NCBI RefSeq assembly: GCF_020295405.1
Contig: NZ_JADEYP010000012.1
Location: 1 to 64,000, forward strand
Origin: Sphingobacterium bovistauri
GTDB lineage: Bacteria > Bacteroidota > Bacteroidia > Sphingobacteriales > Sphingobacteriaceae
Length of the DNA stretch: 64,000 nt
Reading direction: 5' to 3'
Each line of letters opens with the position of its first letter. Position 1 is the stretch's first letter. The translations under genes were made by a program, and so were the position numbers. Positions 9,713 through 18,109 of this stretch are shown piece by piece. Below the pieces are notes generated by a model. It had not been told where the DNA came from. It saw nothing but the letters and a program-made list of their open reading frames with translations, and ran no database searches.

Positions 9713-9736
9713 ACTAAATAGAAAACTAACCGATTT

Positions 9737-12700
9737 TTATTTCCAACCGCCTCCCAAGGCTTTGTATAGAACAATTTGATTTAAAATATTCTCCTTTTGA
9801 ATATCAACTTTTGAAATTTGAGCTTGTACTACGCCTTTCTGTGCAGAAATAATATCCAAATAACTAACTCGTCCCGCAATAAACAACTCTTCAGCTGCTT
9901 CGGTAGATGAAACCAATGCATCAACTTGATCTTGTATTAATATAGCACGATCCGCAATTATATTCTGTGTTTCTGTGGCTAAAGACACTTCGTTAACCGC
10001 ATTTAACACTCGTTTTTCGTATTCTAAAAATGCGATACCATATTGTCCTTTCATGATTTCATATTGTGATTTCAATTCTCGCTGACGCAATATAGGAGTC
10101 GTAACACCGCCAAAAAGTCCATAAGCAACTGATTTATCCAGATTAAATAATTTATCAAAACTAAAGGATTGCAAACCCAAATATGGACTAATCGCAACAG
10201 ATGGCAAGAATGATAATCTAGCGGCATCTAGCTCCGAAAAGTTACTTTTCAATTCGAAAGCTGCTTGACGAACATCTAGACGGTTGTTAATCAATAAATC
10301 AAAAGAACCAACTTCTAATGTTGTGAATAAATTGGTGTTTAAAACATTTCCATCCGAACGTTGAATTGGTTGATAAACTCTACCCAACAACTGATTAATG
10401 TGATGCTCATTTTTAATTATCTCTTGCAATGCAAAAGCTCTATTTGCACGAGATTCTGCCAAAATTGATTTAAACTGTTGTACAGCTAATTCGTCAGATC
10501 GACCAGCTTCTTTTTGAGCTTCAATAATTTCTAACGCACGTTCATGCAGTACGATATTTTGATCATAAACTTTCACCTTATTATCCCAAGCGATTAGATC
10601 AAAATAAGCTGAAGAAATACTAGTTATTAACTCCGTTTCAACCAAACGCTTTGCTTCAGATTCAGCTAAAAATCCCATATAGGCTGCTTGCCTACGCTGA
10701 CGGAGTTTCCCCCAAATATCAATCTCCCAGGAAGAACGAACACCTACGAAATAATCAGGAATAAAAGGTTCAGGAATCTTTTCATCTGCTTTCAAATTGT
10801 CTGAAAAATTAGAATCATAGTTACCAATACCTGATTCAGTATAATGTCCATACTTACGGATACCTCCTTCTACAGCAGCATCTAGTGTTGGTAATAGAGC
10901 TGCTTTACGCTGTTTGAAATTTGCTTGCGCTATTTCGATACGTCGTATTGCTTGATTTAGATCTTGGTTATTTGTAAGCCCATTTTCAATTAATGTAATC
11001 AAATTTTCATCCTGAAAGAAAGAATTCCACTTTACATCTGCTAGCGAAATTGAATCTTTCAATATATCATTCGCTTCAATTTTCATTTCTTGACTTAGTT
11101 CCTTATCCATCATTTTTTGAGGAACAGAACATGCAGAAAACAAGATAACGAAAGCTGTAATCACCGCTGCTGATTTTCCTAGTTTCACCTTTTTTCTCTT
11201 TGAGAATAGTACAATTAAACCAGGAATAACAATAACACCCAATATAGTACCTATCACCATCCCCCCAACTGAGGCTGTTCCAATAGTACGATTACCCAAT
11301 GCTCCCGCACCCGATGCTAACATCAATGGGATCAAACCGGCCGCAAAAGCAAATGATGTCATCAAAATTGGACGTAAACGTGCTACAGCCCCCTCTATTG
11401 AAGCCGTCAACACATCCATTCCCTGTTTACGTTTTAGATTGGCATATTCCACGATAAGAATTGCATTTTTTCCCAATAAACCAATTAGCATGACTAATGC
11501 AACCTGCGCATAGATATTATTTTCTAGCCCCAATAGCTTTAGGAATAAAAATGCACCAAACAACCCTGCTGGAAGACACAATATAACTGGTAATGGAAGT
11601 AAGAAACTCTCATATTGCGCCGCTAGCAATAAATACACAAATACCAAACACAATAAGAAAATATAAGCGGCTTGATTACCTGAGATCTTTTGTTCGCGGG
11701 TCATACCAGACCATTCAATTTCATAGCCTTGAGGTAAGGATTGAGCAATCTTTTCTACGGCTTCGATAGCTTGTCCGGAACTATATCCTTCAGCCGCCTG
11801 ACCTGTAACCATAGCCGAGTTGAACATATTATAACGCGTGATTTGCTCTGGGCCGTATACTCGTTTCATTGTCAAGAAAGATGAATAAGGAACCATCTCT
11901 CCATCATTAGTTTTCACATATAATGCTAATACATCTTCTGGCTTTTGACGCGTGAAGGCATCAGATTGTACCATCACCTTATACATCTGTCCATAACGAA
12001 TAAAGTTCGTCGCATACTGACTACCTAACAAAGTCTGCAAAGTATTCATCGCATTCTCAACTGAGATACCTTTTTTAGCCGCCAAATCATAATCAATTTC
12101 CAACATATATTGCGGAAATCCTACGTCAAATGTTGTACTTGCGGACTCTATAACTTCATTCTCTTCTAAAGTTTTGATAAAGTTATTTACAACTAAGGCT
12201 GTTTTATTTAAATCTTCATTACCACTTCTATCCAACAAACGCATCTCAAATCCAGATGAATTCCCGAAGCCTGGAACTGTTGGTGGAGGAAAAAACTCTA
12301 TCGTAGCATCTGCAATATGTGCTGTACGCTCACGCAACATAGTCATTACATCGTCTACAGTCTCTTTACGATCATCCCACGGAATAAGGTTTATCATCCC
12401 CATACCATAAGAAGAACCTGAAACCTCAGTAACAATGCTATATCCACCTAAAGTTGAAACTGTCTCTACTACATCGAGCTCTCGTGCAATTCGATCAACT
12501 TCGTCTAATACCGCTTCGGTTCGATCCACAGTAGCTCCTGGAGGCGTAGTGACCGCTACATATACCATACCTTGATCTTCTGTAGGAATAAATCCCGTCG
12601 GAACAATAGACATGGCACCGTAAGTCGCTATAAACATCACGACTAAACTGATTAAAGTAATCAGACGACGACCGGCAATTTTTGACAATAATCCTTTGTA

Positions 12701-14287
12701 GGAACCAGCAACCTTCTCATAATAATAGTTGAAACCTTTGAAAAATCTCGCCATCAATCCGTTACTTTCTTTGGCATCATGCGGCGATTTAAGAATCAAC
12801 GCGCACAATGCTGGGGTCAATGTCAAGGCATTAATTCCTGAAATCACAATTGAAGCGGCTAAAGTCAAAGAGAACTGACGATAGAATACACCTACAGGTC
12901 CCGAAAGGAATGCTACAGGAATAAATACGGCAGACATCACCAACGTAATAGCGATTACTGCAGTTCCAACTTCCTTCATCGCAGCAAGCGTAGCTTCTAA
13001 CGGCTGCATATGCTCCTCTTCCATTTTTGCATATACTGCCTCGACCACAACAATACCGTTATCGACAACAATACCAATTGCTAAAACTAATGCAAATAAC
13101 GTCAATAAGTTGATCGAGAAACCCATCATTTGCATGAAAAATAAAGCTCCGATCAAACATACAGGTACAGCTAATATCGGAATAATGGTCGCTCTAAAAT
13201 TTTGTAAGAATACAAATACAACTATAAATACCAATATAAAGGCTTCAATTAGCGTCCAGATTACTTTTGAAATGGAAGCATCCAAGAAACGTGAAACATC
13301 ATACCCCATAGTATAAGTCATTCCCGGAGGAAAAGTCGAACCTTTCAATTCGTCCATACGGTCCTTTACACGTTGAATTACTTCCTGTGCATTTGAGCCT
13401 GGCAATTGCTTTAACATGATAGAAGCCGAAGGCTGTCCATCTGTTTTGGATACCATTTCATAATCAAGTGAACCAAATTCTACGTCTGCGATATCTTTCA
13501 CTCGAATAATTGAACCATCTGCATTTGCACGAATTGGGATATTTTCGTATTCGAGCACCTCGGTAAATTTACCTGGATAACGCAATACATATTGTTGCAT
13601 ATTGCGCGCCTTATCCGAAGAGATTCCTGTTTGTCCAGGAGCAGCCTCTATATTTTGACGACGCAAAGATTCTACAAGTTCATCTGTAGAAATCGCATAC
13701 GCAGACATGCGATCAGGCTTTACCCAAATCCGCATGGCGTAATCTTTTGCACCCATGATTTGTGCAAAACCAACGCCTTCAATACGTTTTAATTCTTTTA
13801 GAATATTAATATCCGTGAAATTGTAAATGAATCGTTCATCTGCGGTTTTATCCTCAGTAAACAAATTCAAATACATCAACATGGAGTTTACTTCTTTCTC
13901 TGTTGTTACCCCTGCTTTAATAACCTCTTCCGGCAACTCATCCAATACAGTTGTTACCCTGTTTTGAACATTTACCGCAGCAATATCGGGATCTACTCCT
14001 ACTTTGAAGAAAACTTGAATTAATGTGGTACCGTTATTTGTCGATACCGTATTCATCGATGTCATACCTGCAACACCGTTGATGGCTCTCTCTAATGGAA
14101 TAGCCACGGCATTGGTACTTACTTCGGCATTTGCACCCGTGTAATTTGCTGTAACCACTACAGATGGTGGTACGATATCAGGGAACTGTGTAATTGGCAA
14201 TGTAAACAACGCCAGTAATCCCAAAAGAGTAATGAAAATGGAGATAACTAATGAAAGTATTGGTCTCCTTATATACGTTTCAAACAT
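9737..14287 (-). CDS. RND multidrug efflux pump fused to TolC/OprM-type outer-membrane channel
   Basis: A 1516-residue fusion read in one uninterrupted frame. Residues 1 to about 1030 are a complete HAE1/AcrB-type RND transporter: N-terminal ETYIRRPILSLVISIFITLLG, 12 predicted membrane segments and the RND motif region GIVVDNGIVVVEAV. Residues about 1034-1516 are a complete OprM/NodT-type channel, beginning with a lipoprotein-like signal whose lipobox is LFSAC (Cys1053), then ADVKWNSFFQDENLITLIENGL and two alpha-hairpin repeats. AcrB has its C-terminus in the cytoplasm; the retained signal would act as a thirteenth membrane segment and place the channel part in the periplasm. Whether signal peptidase II then cuts before Cys1053 is unknown. 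An in-frame GTG at 11186-11188 could also start a separate channel. The adaptor gene stops immediately before this start (TAG then ATG), so the two are translationally coupled. Confidence 0.9.
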   Translation of the reverse strand: MFETYIRRPILSLVISIFITLLGLLALFTLPITQFPDIVPPSVVVTANYTGANAEVSTNAVAIPLERAINGVAGMTSMNTVSTNNGTTLIQVFFKVGVDPDIAAVNVQNRVTTVLDELPEEVIKAGVTTEKEVNSMLMYLNLFTEDKTADERFIYNFTDINILKELKRIEGVGFAQIMGAKDYAMRIWVKPDRMSAYAISTDELVESLRRQNIEAAPGQTGISSDKARNMQQYVLRYPGKFTEVLEYENIPIRANADGSIIRVKDIADVEFGSLDYEMVSKTDGQPSASIMLKQLPGSNAQEVIQRVKDRMDELKGSTFPPGMTYTMGYDVSRFLDASISKVIWTLIEAFILVFIVVFVFLQNFRATIIPILAVPVCLIGALFFMQMMGFSINLLTLFALVLAIGIVVDNGIVVVEAVYAKMEEEHMQPLEATLAAMKEVGTAVIAITLVMSAVFIPVAFLSGPVGVFYRQFSLTLAASIVISGINALTLTPALCALILKSPHDAKESNGLMARFFKGFNYYYEKVAGSYKGLLSKIAGRRLITLISLVVMFIATYGAMSIVPTGFIPTEDQGMVYVAVTTPPGATVDRTEAVLDEVDRIARELDVVETVSTLGGYSIVTEVSGSSYGMGMINLIPWDDRKETVDDVMTMLRERTAHIADATIEFFPPPTVPGFGNSSGFEMRLLDRSGNEDLNKTALVVNNFIKTLEENEVIESASTTFDVGFPQYMLEIDYDLAAKKGISVENAMNTLQTLLGSQYATNFIRYGQMYKVMVQSDAFTRQKPEDVLALYVKTNDGEMVPYSSFLTMKRVYGPEQITRYNMFNSAMVTGQAAEGYSSGQAIEAVEKIAQSLPQGYEIEWSGMTREQKISGNQAAYIFLLCLVFVYLLLAAQYESFLLPLPVILCLPAGLFGAFLFLKLLGLENNIYAQVALVMLIGLLGKNAILIVEYANLKRKQGMDVLTASIEGAVARLRPILMTSFAFAAGLIPLMLASGAGALGNRTIGTASVGGMVIGTILGVIVIPGLIVLFSKRKKVKLGKSAAVITAFVILFSACSVPQKMMDKELSQEMKIEANDILKDSISLADVKWNSFFQDENLITLIENGLTNNQDLNQAIRRIEIAQANFKQRKAALLPTLDAAVEGGIRKYGHYTESGIGNYDSNFSDNLKADEKIPEPFIPDYFVGVRSSWEIDIWGKLRQRRQAAYMGFLAESEAKRLVETELITSISSAYFDLIAWDNKVKVYDQNIVLHERALEIIEAQKEAGRSDELAVQQFKSILAESRANRAFALQEIIKNEHHINQLLGRVYQPIQRSDGNVLNTNLFTTLEVGSFDLLINNRLDVRQAAFELKSNFSELDAARLSFLPSVAISPYLGLQSFSFDKLFNLDKSVAYGLFGGVTTPILRQRELKSQYEIMKGQYGIAFLEYEKRVLNAVNEVSLATETQNIIADRAILIQDQVDALVSSTEAAEELFIAGRVSYLDIISAQKGVVQAQISKVDIQKENILNQIVLYKALGGGWK

Positions 14288-15412
14288 CTATTTCATCCCT
14301 CCTTGTGAATTTCCAACATCTTTTGGTTGAATTGACATACCATCACTAAGGGCATGTACACCTTCGTACACAACTTTTGTAGAAGGCTCTAATCCATTCT
14401 CTACGATATAATAATGACCTACACGTTGTCCATTTTGGAATGGTGTCATTTTTATTTTATTGTCTGCTCCAACGATATAAACATATGCCTTATCTTGAAT
14501 TTCAAGCACAGATTTTTGGTGCACAAAAACTAAATCTCCGGTACTAGTCGGTACAGCAATTCTACCTGAAGCACCATGCTTAAGCAAGCCTACTGGGTTA
14601 TCGAATTTAGCACGCATCGATATTGATCCTGTACTCGTTTCAAATTCACTTTCAACTAATTCAGCGATCCCTGGATATGGATAAATTTCGCCATTAGCCA
14701 AAATTAGTTTTACCTCTTGTTTAAATGAGTTTTGTTTATAATTAGAATCTGCTGCAATAGCTAAATACTCTGATTCAGAGATATTATAATAAACATTTAC
14801 TCTATCCAAATCAGAAATAGTCGTGATCAAAGCTCCCTCAGTCAATAAAGATCCTTCTTTTAACTGAATACGATCAATACGGCCATCGAATGGTGCACGA
14901 ATTAATGTATAGCTTAATTTTGTACGTGCTTGATTCAAAATGGCTTCACTTTCTTCAACTTTAGAAAACGCGGCTTTCAATTGCACATCTAATAAATCAG
15001 CCTCAGTGGCACTTACTATTTTTTTATCGACAAGCTTCTTCGTTCTTTCTATCTCAAGTTCAACTTTCTTCACTTCAGCACGAGCACTATTCAACGATGC
15101 TTGCGCCTGAGCAAAATCAGCCTTATATTCTTCATCGTTCAAAGCGAATAAAACCTGTCCCTTTCGGACATTAGCTCCTTCGTCAACATATATTTTATTT
15201 AAAAAGCCAGTCAAACGGGAACGCAATTCGACATTGCGTTGGGATTGAATATCTGCAATATATTCTTTATAAATAATGGTGTCCATTTGCACTAAATTAA
15301 CAACAGGAACCTCTTTGGTGATTTCAGCAGTTTGCTTTTCTGAAGCATTAGTACATGCTGCAAAAGTAATTACGCACCCCATAATAGGATACCAATAACA
15401 TAAGTTTTTCAT
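14288..15412 (-). CDS. RND efflux periplasmic adaptor (membrane-fusion protein)
   Basis: A 374-residue lipoprotein (lipobox ITFAAC, Cys20). The order of parts is that of AcrA/MexA: a first beta-barrel/lipoyl half-motif (ELRSRLTGFLNKIYVDEGANVRKGQVLFALND), an alpha-hairpin (about 95-155, heptad-rich), the second lipoyl half (SYTLIRAPFDGRIDRIQLKEGSLL), a beta-barrel and the membrane-proximal domain. It bridges the RND pump and the outer-membrane channel, which are encoded as one protein directly downstream with no spacer. The gene is second in a minus-strand operon after the small membrane protein at 15503-15868. Substrate is not predictable from sequence. Confidence 0.93.
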   Translation of the reverse strand: MKNLCYWYPIMGCVITFAACTNASEKQTAEITKEVPVVNLVQMDTIIYKEYIADIQSQRNVELRSRLTGFLNKIYVDEGANVRKGQVLFALNDEEYKADFAQAQASLNSARAEVKKVELEIERTKKLVDKKIVSATEADLLDVQLKAAFSKVEESEAILNQARTKLSYTLIRAPFDGRIDRIQLKEGSLLTEGALITTISDLDRVNVYYNISESEYLAIAADSNYKQNSFKQEVKLILANGEIYPYPGIAELVESEFETSTGSISMRAKFDNPVGLLKHGASGRIAVPTSTGDLVFVHQKSVLEIQDKAYVYIVGADNKIKMTPFQNGQRVGHYYIVENGLEPSTKVVYEGVHALSDGMSIQPKDVGNSQGGMK

Positions 15413-15502
15413 AGATCTTTAAATGAATTACAATAAAATGTATAGGAATATATGGATTGATAGGAGTATCAATCTGGTCAATATAATTGTTCTGAGAAAA
15501 AA

Positions 15503-15868
15503 TTAGAAAGGTCTATAGCGATACAAAAAGGAATAGTATCCAGGTAAAATTAACCTTTTAAAAAAATAGATGACATGTTTTATTTGATCATTCAAGGCAA
15601 ATACTCGTCTCAATAACCATGAGAAATACAGAACCAAAGGAATAAGTCCTATTATTAAATTAAATATACGGTAATCGTCATACATAATTTCCGGAACCGA
15701 TTCTGTACTTGTGTCTTGCTTCAAATTTAATACATCTTGCAAAACTACCTCTATTAATGTTTCACCTAAAGCAACGGGTTGCTGCCCTAAGAAATTACAA
15801 TACTTTACCTCAAAACACAAAACGTTAAGGTAACTCAATAAAACTATTAAGTGTATTGTTCTCCACAT
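15503..15868 (-). CDS. Small membrane protein of unknown function, first gene of efflux operon
   Basis: The start chosen is the ATG at 15868 (MWRTIHLIVLLSYL), giving 121 residues; an upstream in-frame TTG at 15877 lies inside the -7 promoter box and is rejected. A hydrophobic N-terminal segment (about 4-17) and a second one (about 71-86, FNLIIGLIPLVLYFSWLL) flank a polar loop that carries a DTSTESVPEIMYDD stretch, so the protein probably spans the membrane twice. It is 90 bases upstream of the adaptor gene in the same direction and is probably cotranscribed. I do not recognise a named family. A role as an accessory to the pump is only suggested by position. Confidence 0.6.
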   Translation of the reverse strand: MWRTIHLIVLLSYLNVLCFEVKYCNFLGQQPVALGETLIEVVLQDVLNLKQDTSTESVPEIMYDDYRIFNLIIGLIPLVLYFSWLLRRVFALNDQIKHVIYFFKRLILPGYYSFLYRYRPF

Positions 15869-15874
15869 ATGCGG

Positions 15875-15882
15875 CAAAGATA
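15875..15882 (-). promoter_or_regulatory. -7 box of the efflux operon promoter
   Basis: TATCTTTG on the minus strand matches TAnnTTTG exactly. Only 6 bases separate it from the ATG at 15868, so transcription would begin at or within a few bases of the start codon and the message may be leaderless. No good -33 TTTG is visible at the expected distance. Confidence 0.6.
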
Positions 15883-16028
15883 AGAACTATAACTATTTAA
15901 GGGGAATCCGTATGTAAAATTACTGTTATTAAAGACAATATAAAATTATTCATTCAAATGGTCGCTATCCGCTTTTCTCCAAAAAAAGATAAAATGTATA
16001 AAAATTTTAAAAACTTAGAAAAATTCCT

Positions 16029-16036
16029 ACTTTTGT
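16029..16036 (+). promoter_or_regulatory. -7 box of the ankyrin/flavin operon promoter
   Basis: TACTTTTG matches TAnnTTTG; a TTTT lies 20 bases upstream (16005-16008) in the -33 position. It is 52 bases ahead of the ATG at 16089. Confidence 0.5.
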
Positions 16037-16088
16037 TATTTAGAATTAATTTAAATAAAATTAAAGAGCAAACTAGATATAGTACACG

Positions 16089-17606
16089 ATGAAAAAGACA
16101 TTTCTATTATCGCTTTTATTAGCCGCAGCCTTATATGGTAATGCGCAACAAAGCAACAATACTTTACTAACTGCTGACTTCTGGAAAGCAAAACCAGATC
16201 TAAATACAGTGAAGGCTGAAATTTCCAAAGGTAATAGTCCATCTGAACAAAATGCAGGATTTCATGATCCTGTTACTATGGCTATAAGTAATCGTGTAAC
16301 AAATGACGTACTTAAATTTTTGATCGAACAAGAAGGTAATAGTGTAGACAAAAAAACACACCATTCAAGAATTTATTTACAGTGGGCCGCAGCTGCTGGA
16401 AATTTGGAGTTAGTAAATTATTTGATCGAAAAAGGTTCAGATATTAATTATAAAGACAGTCATGGTGATGGTGTAGTAGTTTATGCTGCTGAGGTAGGAA
16501 ATAAGAACACAGAAATTTATGACCTATTCTTCTCAAAAGGTATCGATCCAAAAGCAACTTACGAAAATGGAGCTAACTTAATCATGTTTGCTATCGCTAA
16601 TGACACCGATCTAAGCCTTACAAATTATTTTATTTCCAAAGGTGTCTCATTGAGTGCAAAAGATAATCATGGACGTACTGTAGCAGATTATGCGGCTAAA
16701 CTAGGTAATTTAGAAATTATTGAAAAATTAGTCGAAAAGGGAATCAAACCGACTAATCAAGCTTTATTCTTCGCTACTCAGGGTTCAAGAATGAAACAAA
16801 ATGGTTTGGACACTTATCAATCACTTATTGAGAAATACAATCTTGATCCTAAAGCCGTTAATCCAGAAGGTGCTACGCTATTGCATATATTAGTTCGTCG
16901 TCCAAATACAGAAATAGTAAACTACTTCCTAGACAAAGGAATAGATATTTCAAAAGCTGATAATGAAGGAAATACTATTTTAATCAATGCAGCTGCTGGT
17001 CGCGATGTAAAATTGATCGAAACATTATTGACAAAGGCTAATAATATAAATGCTAAAAACGAAAATGGTGAAACTGCTTTAATCAAAGCTATTGCTAGTG
17101 GATCTGCTGAAGTGGTTGATGCGCTGATAAAAAAAGGAGCTGATACAAAAGTCTTAGACAAAGATGGAAACAATCTAGCTTATTATTGGTTCAATTCTTA
17201 CCGTCCAGCTAACCAAGGAGGAGGACGTCCTGGAGCTGCACCACAAGGGCCTGCTGTTGATGATTTTGCGGAAAAATTAAAAGTTTTGAAAGCTGCTGGT
17301 GTAGATGTAATTGCACCACAACAAAATGGAAGTTCATTATTCCATATTGCAGTTGAAAAACAAAATATTGATTTGATTAAGAAAACAGCTGAATTAGGCG
17401 CAAATATCAATGCTCAAGATAAAGAAGGTAATTCTCCCCTGCACAACGCAGCATTAGTGGCTAAGGATGATAAAATCATGAAATTATTAATAGAATTAGG
17501 CGCTAAGAAAGATTTAAAAACAGAATTTGAAGAAACGGCTTATGAACTTGCTAAGGCCAATGAATTTTTAACTAAAAACAACATATCTATCGAATTTTTG
17601 AAATAA
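16089..17606 (+). CDS. Secreted ankyrin-repeat protein
   Basis: 505 residues with a cleavable signal peptide ([21 protein letters not shown]). The rest is built of ankyrin repeats, recognisable from [85 protein letters not shown] and [25 protein letters not shown]; at least ten repeats are apparent. A low-complexity loop rich in Gly and Pro ([14 protein letters not shown], about 376-389) interrupts the array. It should be a periplasmic protein-protein interaction scaffold. It is 7 bases ahead of the DUF2271 gene and in operon with the PepSY reductase and ApbE, so it may help to assemble that redox module; that role is inferred. Confidence 0.88.
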   Translation: MKKTFLLSLLLAAALYGNAQQSNNTLLTADFWKAKPDLNTVKAEISKGNSPSEQNAGFHDPVTMAISNRVTNDVLKFLIEQEGNSVDKKTHHSRIYLQWAAAAGNLELVNYLIEKGSDINYKDSHGDGVVVYAAEVGNKNTEIYDLFFSKGIDPKATYENGANLIMFAIANDTDLSLTNYFISKGVSLSAKDNHGRTVADYAAKLGNLEIIEKLVEKGIKPTNQALFFATQGSRMKQNGLDTYQSLIEKYNLDPKAVNPEGATLLHILVRRPNTEIVNYFLDKGIDISKADNEGNTILINAAAGRDVKLIETLLTKANNINAKNENGETALIKAIASGSAEVVDALIKKGADTKVLDKDGNNLAYYWFNSYRPANQGGGRPGAAPQGPAVDDFAEKLKVLKAAGVDVIAPQQNGSSLFHIAVEKQNIDLIKKTAELGANINAQDKEGNSPLHNAALVAKDDKIMKLLIELGAKKDLKTEFEETAYELAKANEFLTKNNISIEFLK

Positions 17607-17613
17607 TTATATA

Positions 17614-18105
17614 ATGAAAAATACTTTAAAAGTTTTCGTATTAGCAGTTTTCGTTTTATTCCTTAACAACGTAGCATCAGCTCAAATTACCAAATATAAG
17701 TGCATGATTCAAATGCAAAACTATACTGGTAAAGAAGCATACGTAATTATTTCTTTGATGAATCCTCAAGGACAATACGAAAAAACATTAGGTGTACTTG
17801 GCCCAGATCAAGAATGGTATAATACTTTACCCCAATGGGATAAATTCAGCACTAAGAAAAAAGAGAAACTAAATGGCATCACTGGAGCTTCTATTGCTGG
17901 TGGTGCGCGTGCAACACGAGTTATTGAATTTGAAACAGCTAAATTAGACAAAGGTTATAAATTGCGTTTTGAATCTGCTGTTGAGACACAAAAATATCAT
18001 GTAAAAGACGCTGAAATTGCTTTAACAGCTGCTGCTTTAGATAATAAAGCCGGAGCATCAGGAACTGGCTATATCCGTCAAGTACGTTTTATAAAAGTTC
18101 AATAA
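17614..18105 (+). CDS. DUF2271 periplasmic protein, candidate flavinylated electron carrier
   Basis: 163 residues with a signal peptide ending ASAQ (residue 24). The mature part is a small beta-rich DUF2271 domain. Residues 87-93 read NGITGAS, which resembles the ApbE acceptor motif (D/N-G-x-S/T-G-A-S/T-x-S/T) in which FMN is joined to Ser or Thr. Genes for a PepSY-flavodoxin reductase (4 bases downstream) and ApbE (FMN transferase) follow in the same operon, which is where an ApbE substrate is expected. I infer that this protein accepts FMN at Ser93 and takes electrons from the membrane reductase. The acceptor assignment is a hypothesis; the family and operon are clear. Confidence 0.8.
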   Translation: MKNTLKVFVLAVFVLFLNNVASAQITKYKCMIQMQNYTGKEAYVIISLMNPQGQYEKTLGVLGPDQEWYNTLPQWDKFSTKKKEKLNGITGASIAGGARATRVIEFETAKLDKGYKLRFESAVETQKYHVKDAEIALTAAALDNKAGASGTGYIRQVRFIKVQ

Positions 18106-18109
18106 CATA

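Noticed and set aside
15875..15877. TTG start for the small membrane protein
   Set aside because: The codon is part of the -7 promoter box TATCTTTG.
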